Assembly (NCBI GenBank): GCA_016630955.3 | Contig: CM049992.1 | Span: forward strand, 124,001-188,000 | Length of the DNA stretch: 64,000 nt | Source of the DNA: Didymella arachidicola | Lineage: Eukaryota > Ascomycota > Dothideomycetes > Pleosporales > Didymellaceae | Direction: 5' to 3' | In this document: positions 33,782-43,870 of the stretch, one piece after another | How positions within the stretch are numbered: the first letter of the stretch is position 1 | Layout: the number at the start of each line of letters is the position of its first letter | Program-made: the position numbers and the translations under genes | Notes under the pieces: model-generated | The model's input: only the letters and a program-made list of their open reading frames with translations | Database searches by the model: none | What the model was told of the DNA's origin: nothing

Positions 33782-35177
33782 TCAGTTGTCTGGATCGTCT
33801 GACCCGTCTGACGAGTCCTCGGGCCAATTATCGTCCTCCCAGTAGTGGCTGTCGAGTACTTCTTTGCGTCCGCACGACTCATAGCCGTAGCTATGCACTT
33901 TGCGAAATTCGCCTTGAGTCCTGAAACACCACAGGCATAAAGCATGACGGATCGGGCCGTCGTCATGAACATTTCTGTATATGATCTTGCCACCGGTATC
34001 AACAAGCTGCATCGGGCGCATCCAGGCAGGCGTATCGGGTGCTGCAGGACTTGCAAGCTGCGCGAGGTTGCTCAATCCACGAGCCATATTGTTTGATGAG
34101 GACACTGTGCTTGGTTGGCCTTGTGGATCTGCATCGGTCGGTCTGAATGACGACAGCTCTGGCAACGTGTCACCCGTTGTTGTGCAGTTCGATGTGTGAG
34201 GTGTAGGTGCGCGCTCAGTAAAAGTCTCATGCCGAAACAAGCACCGATTGTCACCGCCAACTCCAATGGAGTGATGCGGGGCTTCGACAGCCATCTCAAA
34301 GTACCCTACGCTTCGAAGATTGGGCACTGTCATTGTACGTCTCTTTTGAGCCGATGAGTCGGTAAGGGATTCGTGGACAGAATGGGCTCGTTCGGCAGCT
34401 GAGCAATTGTCAGTTATAACAAGATATTTGCTCTACTGATCTGAGGTCCGTACCATCGTCGCCAGTGGATTTACGTAGCTCTTCAGCAGTATAGACTGTC
34501 GCAGCTGAGGTGGGCGCATCGGTCGGGGATATTGCATTCTCTGTCTGAGGCGACAGAGAGGAGGAGTCGTCAAAGTAGACATCGCTGAAGATGAGAGGTG
34601 ACAGAGGGGACGCTATAGCGTCGTCAAACAAATCAACATATGGGAGAGACAGATGGTCGCCATGACCCTGCATGCCTGGTGCAAGCCCAGCATTCCTGAA
34701 CAAGGGACTTCCTTTCAGCACATATTGCTCGTACGCGTGAGGGTGGTTGATAGGATTTGGAGTACGCTGCGTTTCGGTCGGGGCGTATCTGCCGTGAATG
34801 TTGTCCAGATTTGTATCCTGTTTCTCGAGCCTTGACGTGTCCAAGCACAGCCTTGGTGTGTGCAAGTCTGGTGCACCGTCGACAGCATGGGCTACCACTT
34901 CTCGCCCACGCACTTCGTCGGCGGCCCGGAGCTTGTCACGGGCATCCCGGGCGAGAGTAGAGCCTCCTACCCAAATGGAAGGCGAGGGGTCTTGAAGTGA
35001 AGATCGAGAGCCAATGCTTGGAGCGCTTGGTGGTGAGCTCAGGGACGGACTCTTATTGTGTCCTGTGCGAGTGGATGGCGCTCCGTTAATCTCCTCTAGA
35101 AGCTGCTGCAGAAGTGTGCAAGACGGTCCGGTACTGAGCCCACCATTACTCTTTGATCGACTGTAGGGTGTAGCCAT
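33782..35177 (-). CDS. Hypothetical Ser/Pro-rich protein, 2 exons, 446 aa
   Basis: Exons in transcript order are 35177-34454 and 34398-33782, joined by a 55-nt GTACGG..CAG intron that keeps frame (STGDD-A-AERAHSV). I do not recognise the family. The first two thirds are Ser/Pro/Asp-rich and probably disordered, with an N-terminal helix (CTLLQQLLEEINGAP). The conserved-looking part is C-terminal: PAWMRPMQLVDTGGKIIYRN, then HALCLWCFRTQGEFRKV and SYGYESCGRKEVLDSHYWED, a Cys/His cluster (CLWC ... C) that could bind zinc. It ends in an acidic SDGSDDPDN tail. No signal peptide or membrane segment is visible. Nuclear or signalling roles cannot be told from sequence. Confidence 0.62.
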
Positions 35178-35785
35178 GCTTGTTTGTAATCACGATACCA
35201 ACTCTTAATGATACGCATGAGAAATGCAGCGGAGTATGGATACCTCGGTGTAGGCCGAGGTGAGGTCAAAGGGGATGGAGGTGGGCTCTTGTGAGCTTTC
35301 GAACGACGTTCAGCTTGTTTGGAAAGCGCGTTTGCAGCAAAGGGGAAGGGCAGGCAACGCACCTGGGCACGTGTCGAGCTCAGTGTCCCTAAACAGGGAA
35401 GAGCGACAGCACCCTGAACAAACGAGAGCCGGGATGCTGTCTTCTTATCCCGGGACTCTACATACCATACATCACGCACAAGCCATTACTTGGAAGGCGA
35501 AGTCTCATATCTCGCAGGAACAGGCTTCACCGCTGCCCGAGGTCTTCAGCTGGCTTTTGCGGGGTCTTAGATTCAAAGCCCTCTGCAACGGTCGTGAGCA
35601 AATATTCATGGGATTTCTTTGGGAACGTGACAGCGTAGCAGAAGTCCAAAGTGACGTGTGCATCATAAGGTGGATTTGGCTACAAGAAGCCATTGGCTCG
35701 CACCTGTTTTGGTATACTGCAAGCCTCTTGCTTCATTTCGAGGCTCATTCGTTGCGCCAAATGTATCGTCTAGTGGTCATGATTC
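35178..35785. other. Intergenic region upstream of the unknown gene and 3' of PRE9
   Basis: 600 bases with a bottom-strand open frame overlapping the 5' end of the unknown gene; it probably reflects leader sequence rather than another gene. No RNA or repeat is seen. Confidence 0.4.
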
Positions 35786-36696
35786 TCATTGCTCGGACAT
35801 CTCAGTGTCCACGGGCTTCGCCAGGCCGTGCTCCTTGAGCAGAGCATCGATCTCGTCAGCGCCCCAGAGGTGGTGGTAGATCTTTCCTGTCTTGGTCTTC
35901 CCTACTGTCGCGAACTCGACTGTGACTGGTTAGCGCTGATAGCTGTGAACGGGGCGTTGATTACGTACTCTTCTCGCTGCTGAGCTTGGTTGAATCCATG
36001 GTCTTGCTGAGCACCTTGACAGCAAGCCCACAGGCCTCCTTGAGGTCACACTCCTCCTTGTAGTCCTGCTTTAGCAAGCTCTGAGCAGAGGCGTTGTTGG
36101 CTCCCACACTCGTTGCCTTCCAGCCGCCGTAGTTGCCACTGGGGTTGCTTTGGTAGAGCTGGAACTCGCGCTGCGGATCCCAACCGGCGTAGATGAAGGA
36201 CACACCGAACGGTCGCAGACCACCGTGCTGAGTGTAACCTTGCTTCAGATCGCACAGACGGCGTACGAGCTGCTCGCAGGGGATGTCTTCGTTGTAGGTG
36301 AGGAGGTAGCGCTGGGCGGCTTGACGAGCGTAGTTGATCAGGATGTTGGCGTCGGCAGTCATACCTGCTACGGCGCAGATCATGTTGCTGTTGCTACGTC
36401 AGCATTTCGAAATGTATATCAAAAGGCGTACGTACTCGTTGAGGATGTAGAGCTTCTCGGCGGATGTATCCTGCTCCAGAAGCTTGCTGGTGACCTTCCT
36501 CTCTGCAGCAAGAACGATGCCATCCTTTGCTAATATACCCAGCGCAGTTCCAGCGTGAGAGATGGCTTCGAGCGCATATTCGACCTGGTACAAACGACCC
36601 TCAGGCGAGAAGATGGTCGTCTGTGTGCTATGTTAGCTGTGATGTCGGCGGAGGCTGTGGCGGGGCACCGACCCTTGAATCGTATCTCCTCGACAT
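35786..36696 (-). CDS. PRE9: 20S proteasome alpha subunit (PRE9 / PSMA4 type), 4 exons, 253 aa
   Basis: Exons in transcript order are 36696-36673, 36620-36436, 36387-35969 and 35919-35786. The start [20 protein letters not shown] followed by VEYALEAISHAG is the proteasome alpha-subunit signature, and [12 protein letters not shown] is typical of the PRE9/PSMA4 group. The core has ILAKDGIVLAAERKVTSKLL, LNDNMICAVAGMTADANIL and GGLRPFGVSFIYAGWDP. The end is LLKEHGLAKPVDTEMSEQ. Alpha subunits form the gated outer rings of the 20S core and are not catalytic. The 8-codon first exon is fixed by the signature. Divergent from the URN1-like gene with a 262-base shared promoter. Confidence 0.95.
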
Positions 36697-36958
36697 GGCT
36701 ATAGCCTATCTGATGGTGTAACGGGGTTGTCGGAGGTTGTGTGCAAGGGCGAGGTGAGAGACTCGGTGGGGAAGCTGGGGTGATGGGTGTGGTGTTGACG
36801 CGCATGAGCTTCGTGCCTGGAGCTCTCATCGTCGGCGATTCACGAGCCTTGGCGCCGATCATATTTCCGCGCCGCGACCACGAACTCTGCATCATCCCTC
36901 ATTTTGGAGCGAACCGGAAGCGTTCGAGCAGCTCTTCTGAGCTCCACTGTTTTATATA
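36697..36958. promoter_or_regulatory. Divergent promoter of PRE9 and the URN1-like gene
   Basis: Only 262 bases separate the two start codons, so both promoters must lie here. TTTTATATA immediately precedes the URN1-like start. No coding sequence is seen. Confidence 0.6.
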
Positions 36959-38724
36959 ATGTCTGATCTGCCCACACGACCCCCTGCGCCTGCGCCAGCT
37001 CTTCCAGCAGGCTGGACTGAGCACAAAGCACCTTCAGGTAGCTCGAGCTTTTGCTGCGTCATGGGTGAATGCTAACGACTGCAGGGCACACTTACTACTT
37101 CAACAAGGAGACTAAAAAGTCGACATACACACGGCCGGTCGCCGAAACTCCTCACTTTCAATCGACTCCTCCAGCTGCGCCTTCGCCATACATCCCTCCA
37201 CCACAACCCACATACAACGCTCAGCCTGCGCAGCCATCATTCGACCCTCAACGGCAGATACAAGACCTCATATTTGGTGGCGCGCCGAGGCAAGCCTTTC
37301 AAAATGCCGGACAGCAGCGTGGAGGGCATCGTGGCGGCTTTCGAGGAGGGCAGAATAATTTCTCGGAGAGAAGACGCGAAAAGGACGACAGACCAAAGCA
37401 TCGCAACGACATTCCCAACTGCGCGCCGTGGGTCCTTGTGAAGACTAGGTTTGGAAGGCGCTTTGTCTGGAACAAGGAGATGAATGAGAGTTTCTGGAAA
37501 TTCCCACCACATGTCATGAGAGCGGTAGTCGAGTACGATCGAAAGCAGCGCGAAAAGAAAGAGCGAAGAGAGCGCGGAGAGCCTAGTGACCTGGAGGATG
37601 AAGAGGATACTGCAATGGCGGACATAGAGGCAGAACTCGCCGCTGGGGAAGAGGAGGTGGAGATCGTGGAGGTCGATGGCGAGGAGGGCATGGAGAATGA
37701 TGAGGAATACGAGGAAGTTGAGGTCACAGATGACGAAGACGAAGGAGCTGACAGTGCATCAAAGCGGAGACGGACAGAAGAATCAGGTGGTGACCAAGCA
37801 CATGCAGCTGAAGACGATGATCTGGCATGGCAATTAGCGCAGATGGAAGAGATGGAGATGGGCGGCGGCTACGAAGAGGACTATGCGGAGGAGTATGAGG
37901 ATGAAGAACCGGCATTGACAGAAGAAGACTGCAAAGCTCTATTCAAGGAACTCCTCGATGATACACGGATAAGTCCATACACCCCATGGGACAAGATCCT
38001 TGAAGATGGCGTACTTTACGACGACGAACGCTACAAGGCTTTGCCAAACATGAAGGCTCGGAAAGAGTGTTTCGATGAATGGGCACGAGACAAAATGCAA
38101 TATCTGAAAGAAGAGAAGGCAAAGCAACAGAAGCGCGACCCTAGGATTCCATACCTAGCTTTCCTCGACCGCTTCGCGACGCCGAAGCTATACTGGCCAG
38201 AGTTTAAACGAAAATACAAGAAGGAACCCGAAATGAAGGACATGAAGCTTTCCGACAAAGACAAAGAAAAATTGTACCGCGACCACATCAAGCGTATTGG
38301 CATGCGACAGTCAGATCTCAAATCAGACTTATCAGCTCTACTCCGCGCACAACCGCTTGCCACTCTCAATCGCTCGACAACAATTGACACACTACCCTCA
38401 GCAATCCTCACAGACATCAAGTACATCTCCCTTCCGGCATCGACGCGCGAGCCTCTGGTCGAGACATACGTTTCTACCCTTCCCGCTGCGCCTGAAGGCG
38501 CTGCAGCGTCTGCCGAAGAAAGCGCTGAAATCGCAAAGAAGCGTGCTGAAAGAGAGCGAAGAGAGAAGGCCTTGGCTGAGCGCGAGAGGAAAGTGCAATC
38601 AGAGAAGCGTAAGCAAGAGCGGGATCTTGCCTACGGTAAAGGACGGCTTCGAGAGGAAGAAGAAGAAATACAACGAGCCTTGCAAGTCGGCAAGGATGGC
38701 TTGAGGAAGCATCTGGAGGAATAG
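36959..38724 (+). CDS. URN1: URN1-like WW-FF pre-mRNA splicing factor, 2 exons, 572 aa
   Basis: Exons are 36959-37037 and 37085-38724. A WW domain at about 17-47 begins LPAGWTEHKAPSGHTYYFN and is followed by a Pro/Gln-rich linker and RGG-like repeats (RGGHRGGFRGGQNNF). A second WW-like segment reads CAPWVLVKTRFGRRFVWN. A strongly acidic region (EEVEIVEVDGEEGMENDEEY) precedes an FF domain (EEDCKALFKELLDDTRISPY ... YKALPNMKARKECFDEWARD) and a further FF-like region (PRIPYLAFLDRF). The tail is a charged coiled coil. Yeast Urn1 associates with the spliceosome; FF and WW modules also occur in Prp40 and TCERG1, but the single strong FF favours URN1. Confidence 0.85.
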
Positions 38725-39381
38725 TTTAGTGTCGAATTAGATATCCAAAACGAACATTTCGATTCTTCACCCCCCCTACATGATGTTCTGTATTGCAGTT
38801 CCACCCTACCACCAGAAGCACGTCATCCGCGCGCTAGAGGCACGCCAACGACGCGCTTTCCCATCATCATGCGCTTCATTCTCAGACACACCATCGACGT
38901 GGCCATGTATCTTGTACGGTAATCTGTATGTTGTGCTCACAGCAGTAGCTGGCTAGGAAGCTGTCATTCACGCCTGATCGATAGTGTGTCTTCACACGTC
39001 AGCATTGGCATGCGGTGCGCTCTCGATTGACCAATGCCCCGACGCCGGAATCGGCGAACCGCAAGAACGTCCGGAGCACTGAGCACCCTCGCACCAGCGT
39101 TTTAACAGGCATATCATGCCAAATTCAAGTCATCATCTTGCAAGGCGGCTGCTGACCAGAGTGATACCGTCCTCACCTGCTCCCTCGGTTACTCGGTCTG
39201 CTTATCAGGATCCTTCGGCAGCGGTCAGCACCTCTTCTTGGTGCATATGCAGTATGCATCTGTGCAAACGCACCCGCATTGATTTGGCCCATGAGGGGCA
39301 TTACTGAGATAAAGCTCTCCCAAAAGTCACAATCCTGGTTTCCCCTCAAACTCGCAACTTTTAGGGTACACATTCGGCAGG
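38725..39381. other. Intergenic region
   Basis: Lies between two rightward genes. No supported gene, repeat or RNA. The 100 bases before the oxidase start include AACTTTTAGGGTACACATTC. Confidence 0.45.
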
Positions 39382-40994
39382 ATGGCAAACCTGAGTACTA
39401 GGTGGTTTCTGATCGCACTTGCCGTGCTCGCTCCGGTGTTGTTGAGCCTGCGATCCAGTCACGACAAGTTCGCAGCCGTTCTCAGTGATCGAGCGCGGCT
39501 GCTGTTTCCAGGCTCGAAGGAGTTCGCAGATGCCAGTCTGCGTTGGAGCTCAGCCAACTCGCCCACTTACAGCTTACTGGTACAGGTTGCAACGGAAGCA
39601 GATGTGCAGCAGACGGTTCGCCTCTGTAAGTAAATGTTGCATGAACAACACGCTGAGTGACCCAGATTCTGTACGCAAATCGAAAACGTAAACCTTTTCT
39701 TGCCATTTCTGGCGGCCATGGGATGACTTCATTAGTCGGGCGCCTGAAGAATGGTGTCGGTATTCACCTCAGCCAGATGAACAACATCTCTGTCGTGGAC
39801 AACGGGCAGGCGGTTTTGATCGAAGGTGGCGTTCTGAATGGGGATCTTGTCGCATATCTATGGGCTCGTGGGAAGCAGACTGCAACGACAGGATGCGACT
39901 GCGTTGGCTTCATCGCACCCATTCTGGGTGGTGGACACGGTTACAACCAAGGTCGCTACGGCAAAGCCACTGATCAGCTGCTTTCTGCTCGCCTCGTACT
40001 TGCGAATGGCACCGCCATCGACGTCTCGCAAGTTGATAACCCTGACTTGTTCTGGGCAATACGAGGAGCTGGCCATAACTTCGGTATTGTGACCCAGGCC
40101 AAGTTACGCATTTACGATGTCGAGCCCGGGCAACATCAATGGGCGGCGAGTGGCTTTGTTCTTACCCATGACAACCTGGAAGCCCTCTATGCCATTGCGA
40201 ACGATTGGGTCAAAGATCCGAACAAACCGATTGGCTTTACCAACTATTTCGTTTTCGCCTTTAATCCTGAAATCGACGCAGAACATGTAAGTCTCCATAG
40301 CCTGGTTTGGGGTAGCTCAACATTCTGATGAATAGCGACTTAGCCCATCATCATCGCATGGCTTTACTTTCAAGGTGCCTCGATCCCAACCGAACTTACC
40401 AATCCGCTTTATCGGCTCTCGCCGGTGACAGTTGACTCGAGCGTAACAGATCTTGCTGGTGCAAATGCACATCTTGCTGCTGATAAAGGAGGTCCGGCTT
40501 GTGCGAAAGGCTTTACACGGAAAATGGTCCCAATCGGAGTCCAAGAGTATGATATTGCTGCAATGCGCAAGGCTTTCGACATTTTTGGAGCAGTCCCGCC
40601 CGAACTTCGCGATTCTGTCATGTTCACTGAGGGATGGCCCACGAACCGCGTCAAAGAGATTGATCCGAACAGTACTGCTTATCCAGAACGAGCTAGCGAA
40701 TTTCTCATATCGCCTCTGATGTCGTACTCACCAAACTCAAGTCTCGATGTACTTGCGGACGACTTCAATGGTAGGATCAGGGACGCGCTGTTAGGAGGTG
40801 ATCGGTCAAGACTCGCAGCGTATGCGAACTACGCCCGGGGAGACGAGAGAATGGAAGAGATTTATGGGCGTGACCAGTGGAGGTTGGACAGACTGCGCAC
40901 GTTGAAGAAAGAGTACGATCCGCAGGGGCGCTTCAACTTCTTCGCGCCGATATCCGAGGTGGTGACGGTGCTTACCTCCGAGCCCGCAGATTAA
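39382..40994 (+). CDS. BBE-like FAD-linked oxidoreductase, membrane-anchored or secreted, 3 exons, 501 aa
   Basis: Exons are 39382-39615, 39666-40286 and 40344-40994. The N-terminus STRWFLIALAVLAPVLLSL is a signal peptide or signal anchor. The FAD_binding_4 fold follows, with PFLAISGGHGMTSLVG carrying the histidine that usually binds FAD covalently, and TGCDCVGFIAPILGGGHGYN at the position of the second (cysteinyl) link of berberine-bridge enzymes. The C-terminal BBE motif is YDPQGRFNFFAPI. The substrate is unknown; relatives oxidise alkaloids, sugars or polyketides. The first intron uses the unusual donor GTTCGC, chosen because it alone gives DVQQT-ILYANRKRKPFLA and a 50-nt intron. A DUR3-like transporter follows 463 bases downstream in the same direction. 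Confidence 0.83.
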
Positions 40995-41457
40995 TCAAGC
41001 CGAGTACCAGACGTCTTCGAGCCGCTGGTTTTGCTCCTGTTAAGTTGCTGGGTTTTGGGATGATCTCCAATCTTGATAGGCCCAAATCTGACGTGCTGAC
41101 CCACAAGCATAGCGCAATGGCGCTAGTCCAAGGTGACCACTACATCGACCACCGTTGGGCTCTCCGGTAATCTACACGCCAAGCAACGACCCTATCGGAA
41201 GCAGACGTTGCTCTAGCGGAATTTACTCCACGTGTTGTTGACAGCGATCTTCGGCACGTAGCTGGATGATACCATGCGCGTGGGTCTGCTCGTCAACGGC
41301 ATCGTACCCTGGTACCTTGAACACGACTTCTTCCGAGATGCTAAGTACTCAAGACTTGCTTATCATGTCTTGGTTATATCTTGCTCTTGCTTCTCGGTCT
41401 TAATTAGACCCGCAGTGAACATCGCAGCTTACTTGCTTCCTCGTCAGTAGCGTAGCA
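40995..41457. other. Intergenic region between FAD oxidase and DUR3-like gene
   Basis: 463 bases, probably the 3' region of the oxidase and the promoter of the transporter. No other feature seen. Confidence 0.45.
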
Positions 41458-43606
41458 ATGGCTGTGCAGCTACTCACCCAAGCTGAGGGCTATGGCATCA
41501 TCATCGGTCTTTCAGTACTCTTCTGTCTAATCATCGTCGCTGCAGTCCAGATACAAAAGCGGTACCTCTCGGAAGACAGCGATGAGTCCGAGATGTTTAT
41601 GGTTGCCAACCGATCCGTCGGTACTGGACTAACGGCGTCCGCTGTTTTCTCGAGCTGGTTCGTAAATCTGTCACACAATTTGATTATATACTGACCATTA
41701 CAGGATGTGGATCAATGAGAGCGTGTTTTCAGCAGCATACACGTACAAATGGGGCATCGCGCTCCCCATCTGGTGGGCTAGTGGTCTATCCTTCCAGATT
41801 GCGTTGATGGCTGTGCTTGGCATCGTTGCAAAGCTGAGGGTTCCATATGCGCATACTTCGCTGGAGATCATGAAGATCAGGTATGGCAAGTATGTGCATT
41901 GGCTGTTCATCTTGCTCAACTTGATCAACAACATCTTTGGCTGTGGCAGCATGATCTTGGCTGGTGCTCAGCTTGTCACTGGAATGACGGGAATGCACGT
42001 CATCGCTGCATGTATCTTAATTCCCGCTGGAGGTCAGTCGTGCTGTGCGAGAAGGGAGATCAATGCTAATATGTGCTAGTTGTGATCTACACTGTTATGG
42101 GTGGCTTGAAAGCTACCTTCCTTACTGACTTCCTCCACACTCTTGTGGCCCTGATCTTGTTGATCTACTTTTCCCTCGCTGTCCTGACCAACAAACACAT
42201 CGGCGGCGTGTCTGGTCTGTACGAGAAGGTCAAGGCAGCTGATGATTATATCCCGGGCAACTACGAAGGCTCGCTACTGACGTTGAAGTCCAAAAGCTGT
42301 TAGTTCTGCCAACTCATTTCGTCGAATCTTTACTGATGGTGCCATAGCTGTTTTGTTTGGCCTAGTCTTGAAATTCGGCAATCTAGCGCTGGTGCTTATG
42401 GATACTGCATTCTGGCAGAAGTCCTTCGCCTCAGACGTCAAGTCAACAGTTCCAAGCTACATGCTAGTCTCCATCGTCATCCTAGCGGTTCCATGGTGCA
42501 CGGGGACCATTATCGGGCTTAGCGCACGCGCGATCGAGCACACACCAGTGTGGTTCGACTACCCCAACACGCTCACCCTGACTCAAGTCAATTCAGGGAT
42601 GGTCATGCCTTACGTCTTACGATCTCTTCTAGGCCACAGCGCTACGACTGGACTTCTCGTGCTTGTATTCATGGCCATCACGAGTACTGTGTCTTCCTCC
42701 GTGATCGCAGTCAGCAGCATCATCTCACTCGACTTCTTCCGCACATATATCAATCCTAAAGCCTCCGACCGCAAGACCCTTTCTGTCAGCCACTGGGGTG
42801 TTGTGCTCCACGGCTGCTTCATGGCTGGTTTTGCGATCATGCTCGAGTACGCTGGTGCAACGAACAACTGGTCCACCTACTTCCGTCCCATCATTGCCTG
42901 CCCGGGCATCATACCACTCATCCTCACACTCCTATGGTCTCGCCAAACAAAGCTTGCTGCACTGCTCGCTCCTGTTCTAGGCCTTGCATCAGGCTTAGCG
43001 ACGTGGCTGAGCCTATCATGGTATTGGGGCGGCGCAATCAACATCAACACCACGCAGATTCAGCTGCCAGGTCTATACGGTGCATGCGTATCTTTCTTCT
43101 CGCCTGCGCTGTATTCAATTATCATATCGCTTATCTGGCCGTCCAAGTTTGACTGGCGTGAATTCCTCCGCATCGACCTCATCGAAGATAAGACACGCTC
43201 GGGCGAAAGCACGCCGCCTGAAGAGATCCTGGATGAGAGCAAGGGCACGCTTGGAAACGAAGAGGGTGAGCATCGTACGCCTATTCACCACGTCTCCAAT
43301 GCACAGACTCCCCTGGAAGATGTTGTGCATCCGTATGGCGAGGAGACACTGAGACATGTGCGGAGGTGGTTCAAGATTGCAAGCGTATATTTTGTGGTCA
43401 ATGTGCTGACTACAATTGTACTGTGGCCGATGCCGTTGTACAGGGATTATATCTTCACTAGAAGCTTCTTTGATGGGTGGGTCAGTGTGGCTATCATCTG
43501 GCATTTCGCGGCCATGGGTGCTGTGATTGTGTATCCGGTTTGGGATGGGAGGCACGCTATTGCTAAGGCAGTGAGGGGCATGAGTGCGGAGTTTAGGAGG
43601 AAGTAG
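41458..43606 (+). CDS. DUR3-like sodium:solute symporter family urea/polyamine transporter, 4 exons, 668 aa
   Basis: Exons are 41458-41657, 41704-42032, 42080-42298 and 42348-43606. This is a polytopic membrane protein of the SSS family with about 15 hydrophobic segments. It begins with an extracellular tail and GYGIIIGLSVLFCLIIVAAV, then the family core (MFMVANRSVGTGLTASAVFS, WMWINESVFSAAYTYKWG, YTVMGGLKATFLTDFLHT, AVSSIISLDFFRTYINP). A long hydrophilic loop (EDKTRSGESTPPEEILDESK) precedes the last two segments. In yeast, Dur3 imports urea and polyamines. The specific substrate here is inferred from overall DUR3-like length and motifs. The first intron has a GTTCGT donor. Element D is inserted 160 bases after the stop. 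Confidence 0.88.
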
Positions 43607-43782
43607 CAGATGAGCTGCCGGTTAGAAAGTGTTTTAGGCACTCGAGATCCTAAGCCTTTGTCAAATCGAGCTTTACTATGCAAATGTGATCCGAAAATCC
43701 CTTCACCCACGTTACGATCACACAACCAGGTTGATATGAACGAATAAGAACATCATGTTTTGAACCTCTAACGTGTTAGATA

Positions 43783-43811
43783 CCGTGTCCGTGCACCCAA
43801 CGATCGGAGTC
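43783..43811 (+). repeat. Left TIR of element E
   Basis: 29 bases, exact inverse complement of 45890-45918. The subterminal motif CAACGATCG is repeated just inside. Confidence 0.9.
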
Positions 43812-43870
43812 AACCAACGATCGGTGCACAACATCTATACCAAATTTCAACGCGTAACAGCTCAACCACC

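Noticed and set aside
39627..39665. Canonical-looking GTAAGT donor at 39627 in the FAD oxidase
   Set aside because: It gives a 39-nt intron and a frame that stops soon after; donor GTTCGC at 39616 gives DVQQT-ILYANRK in frame.
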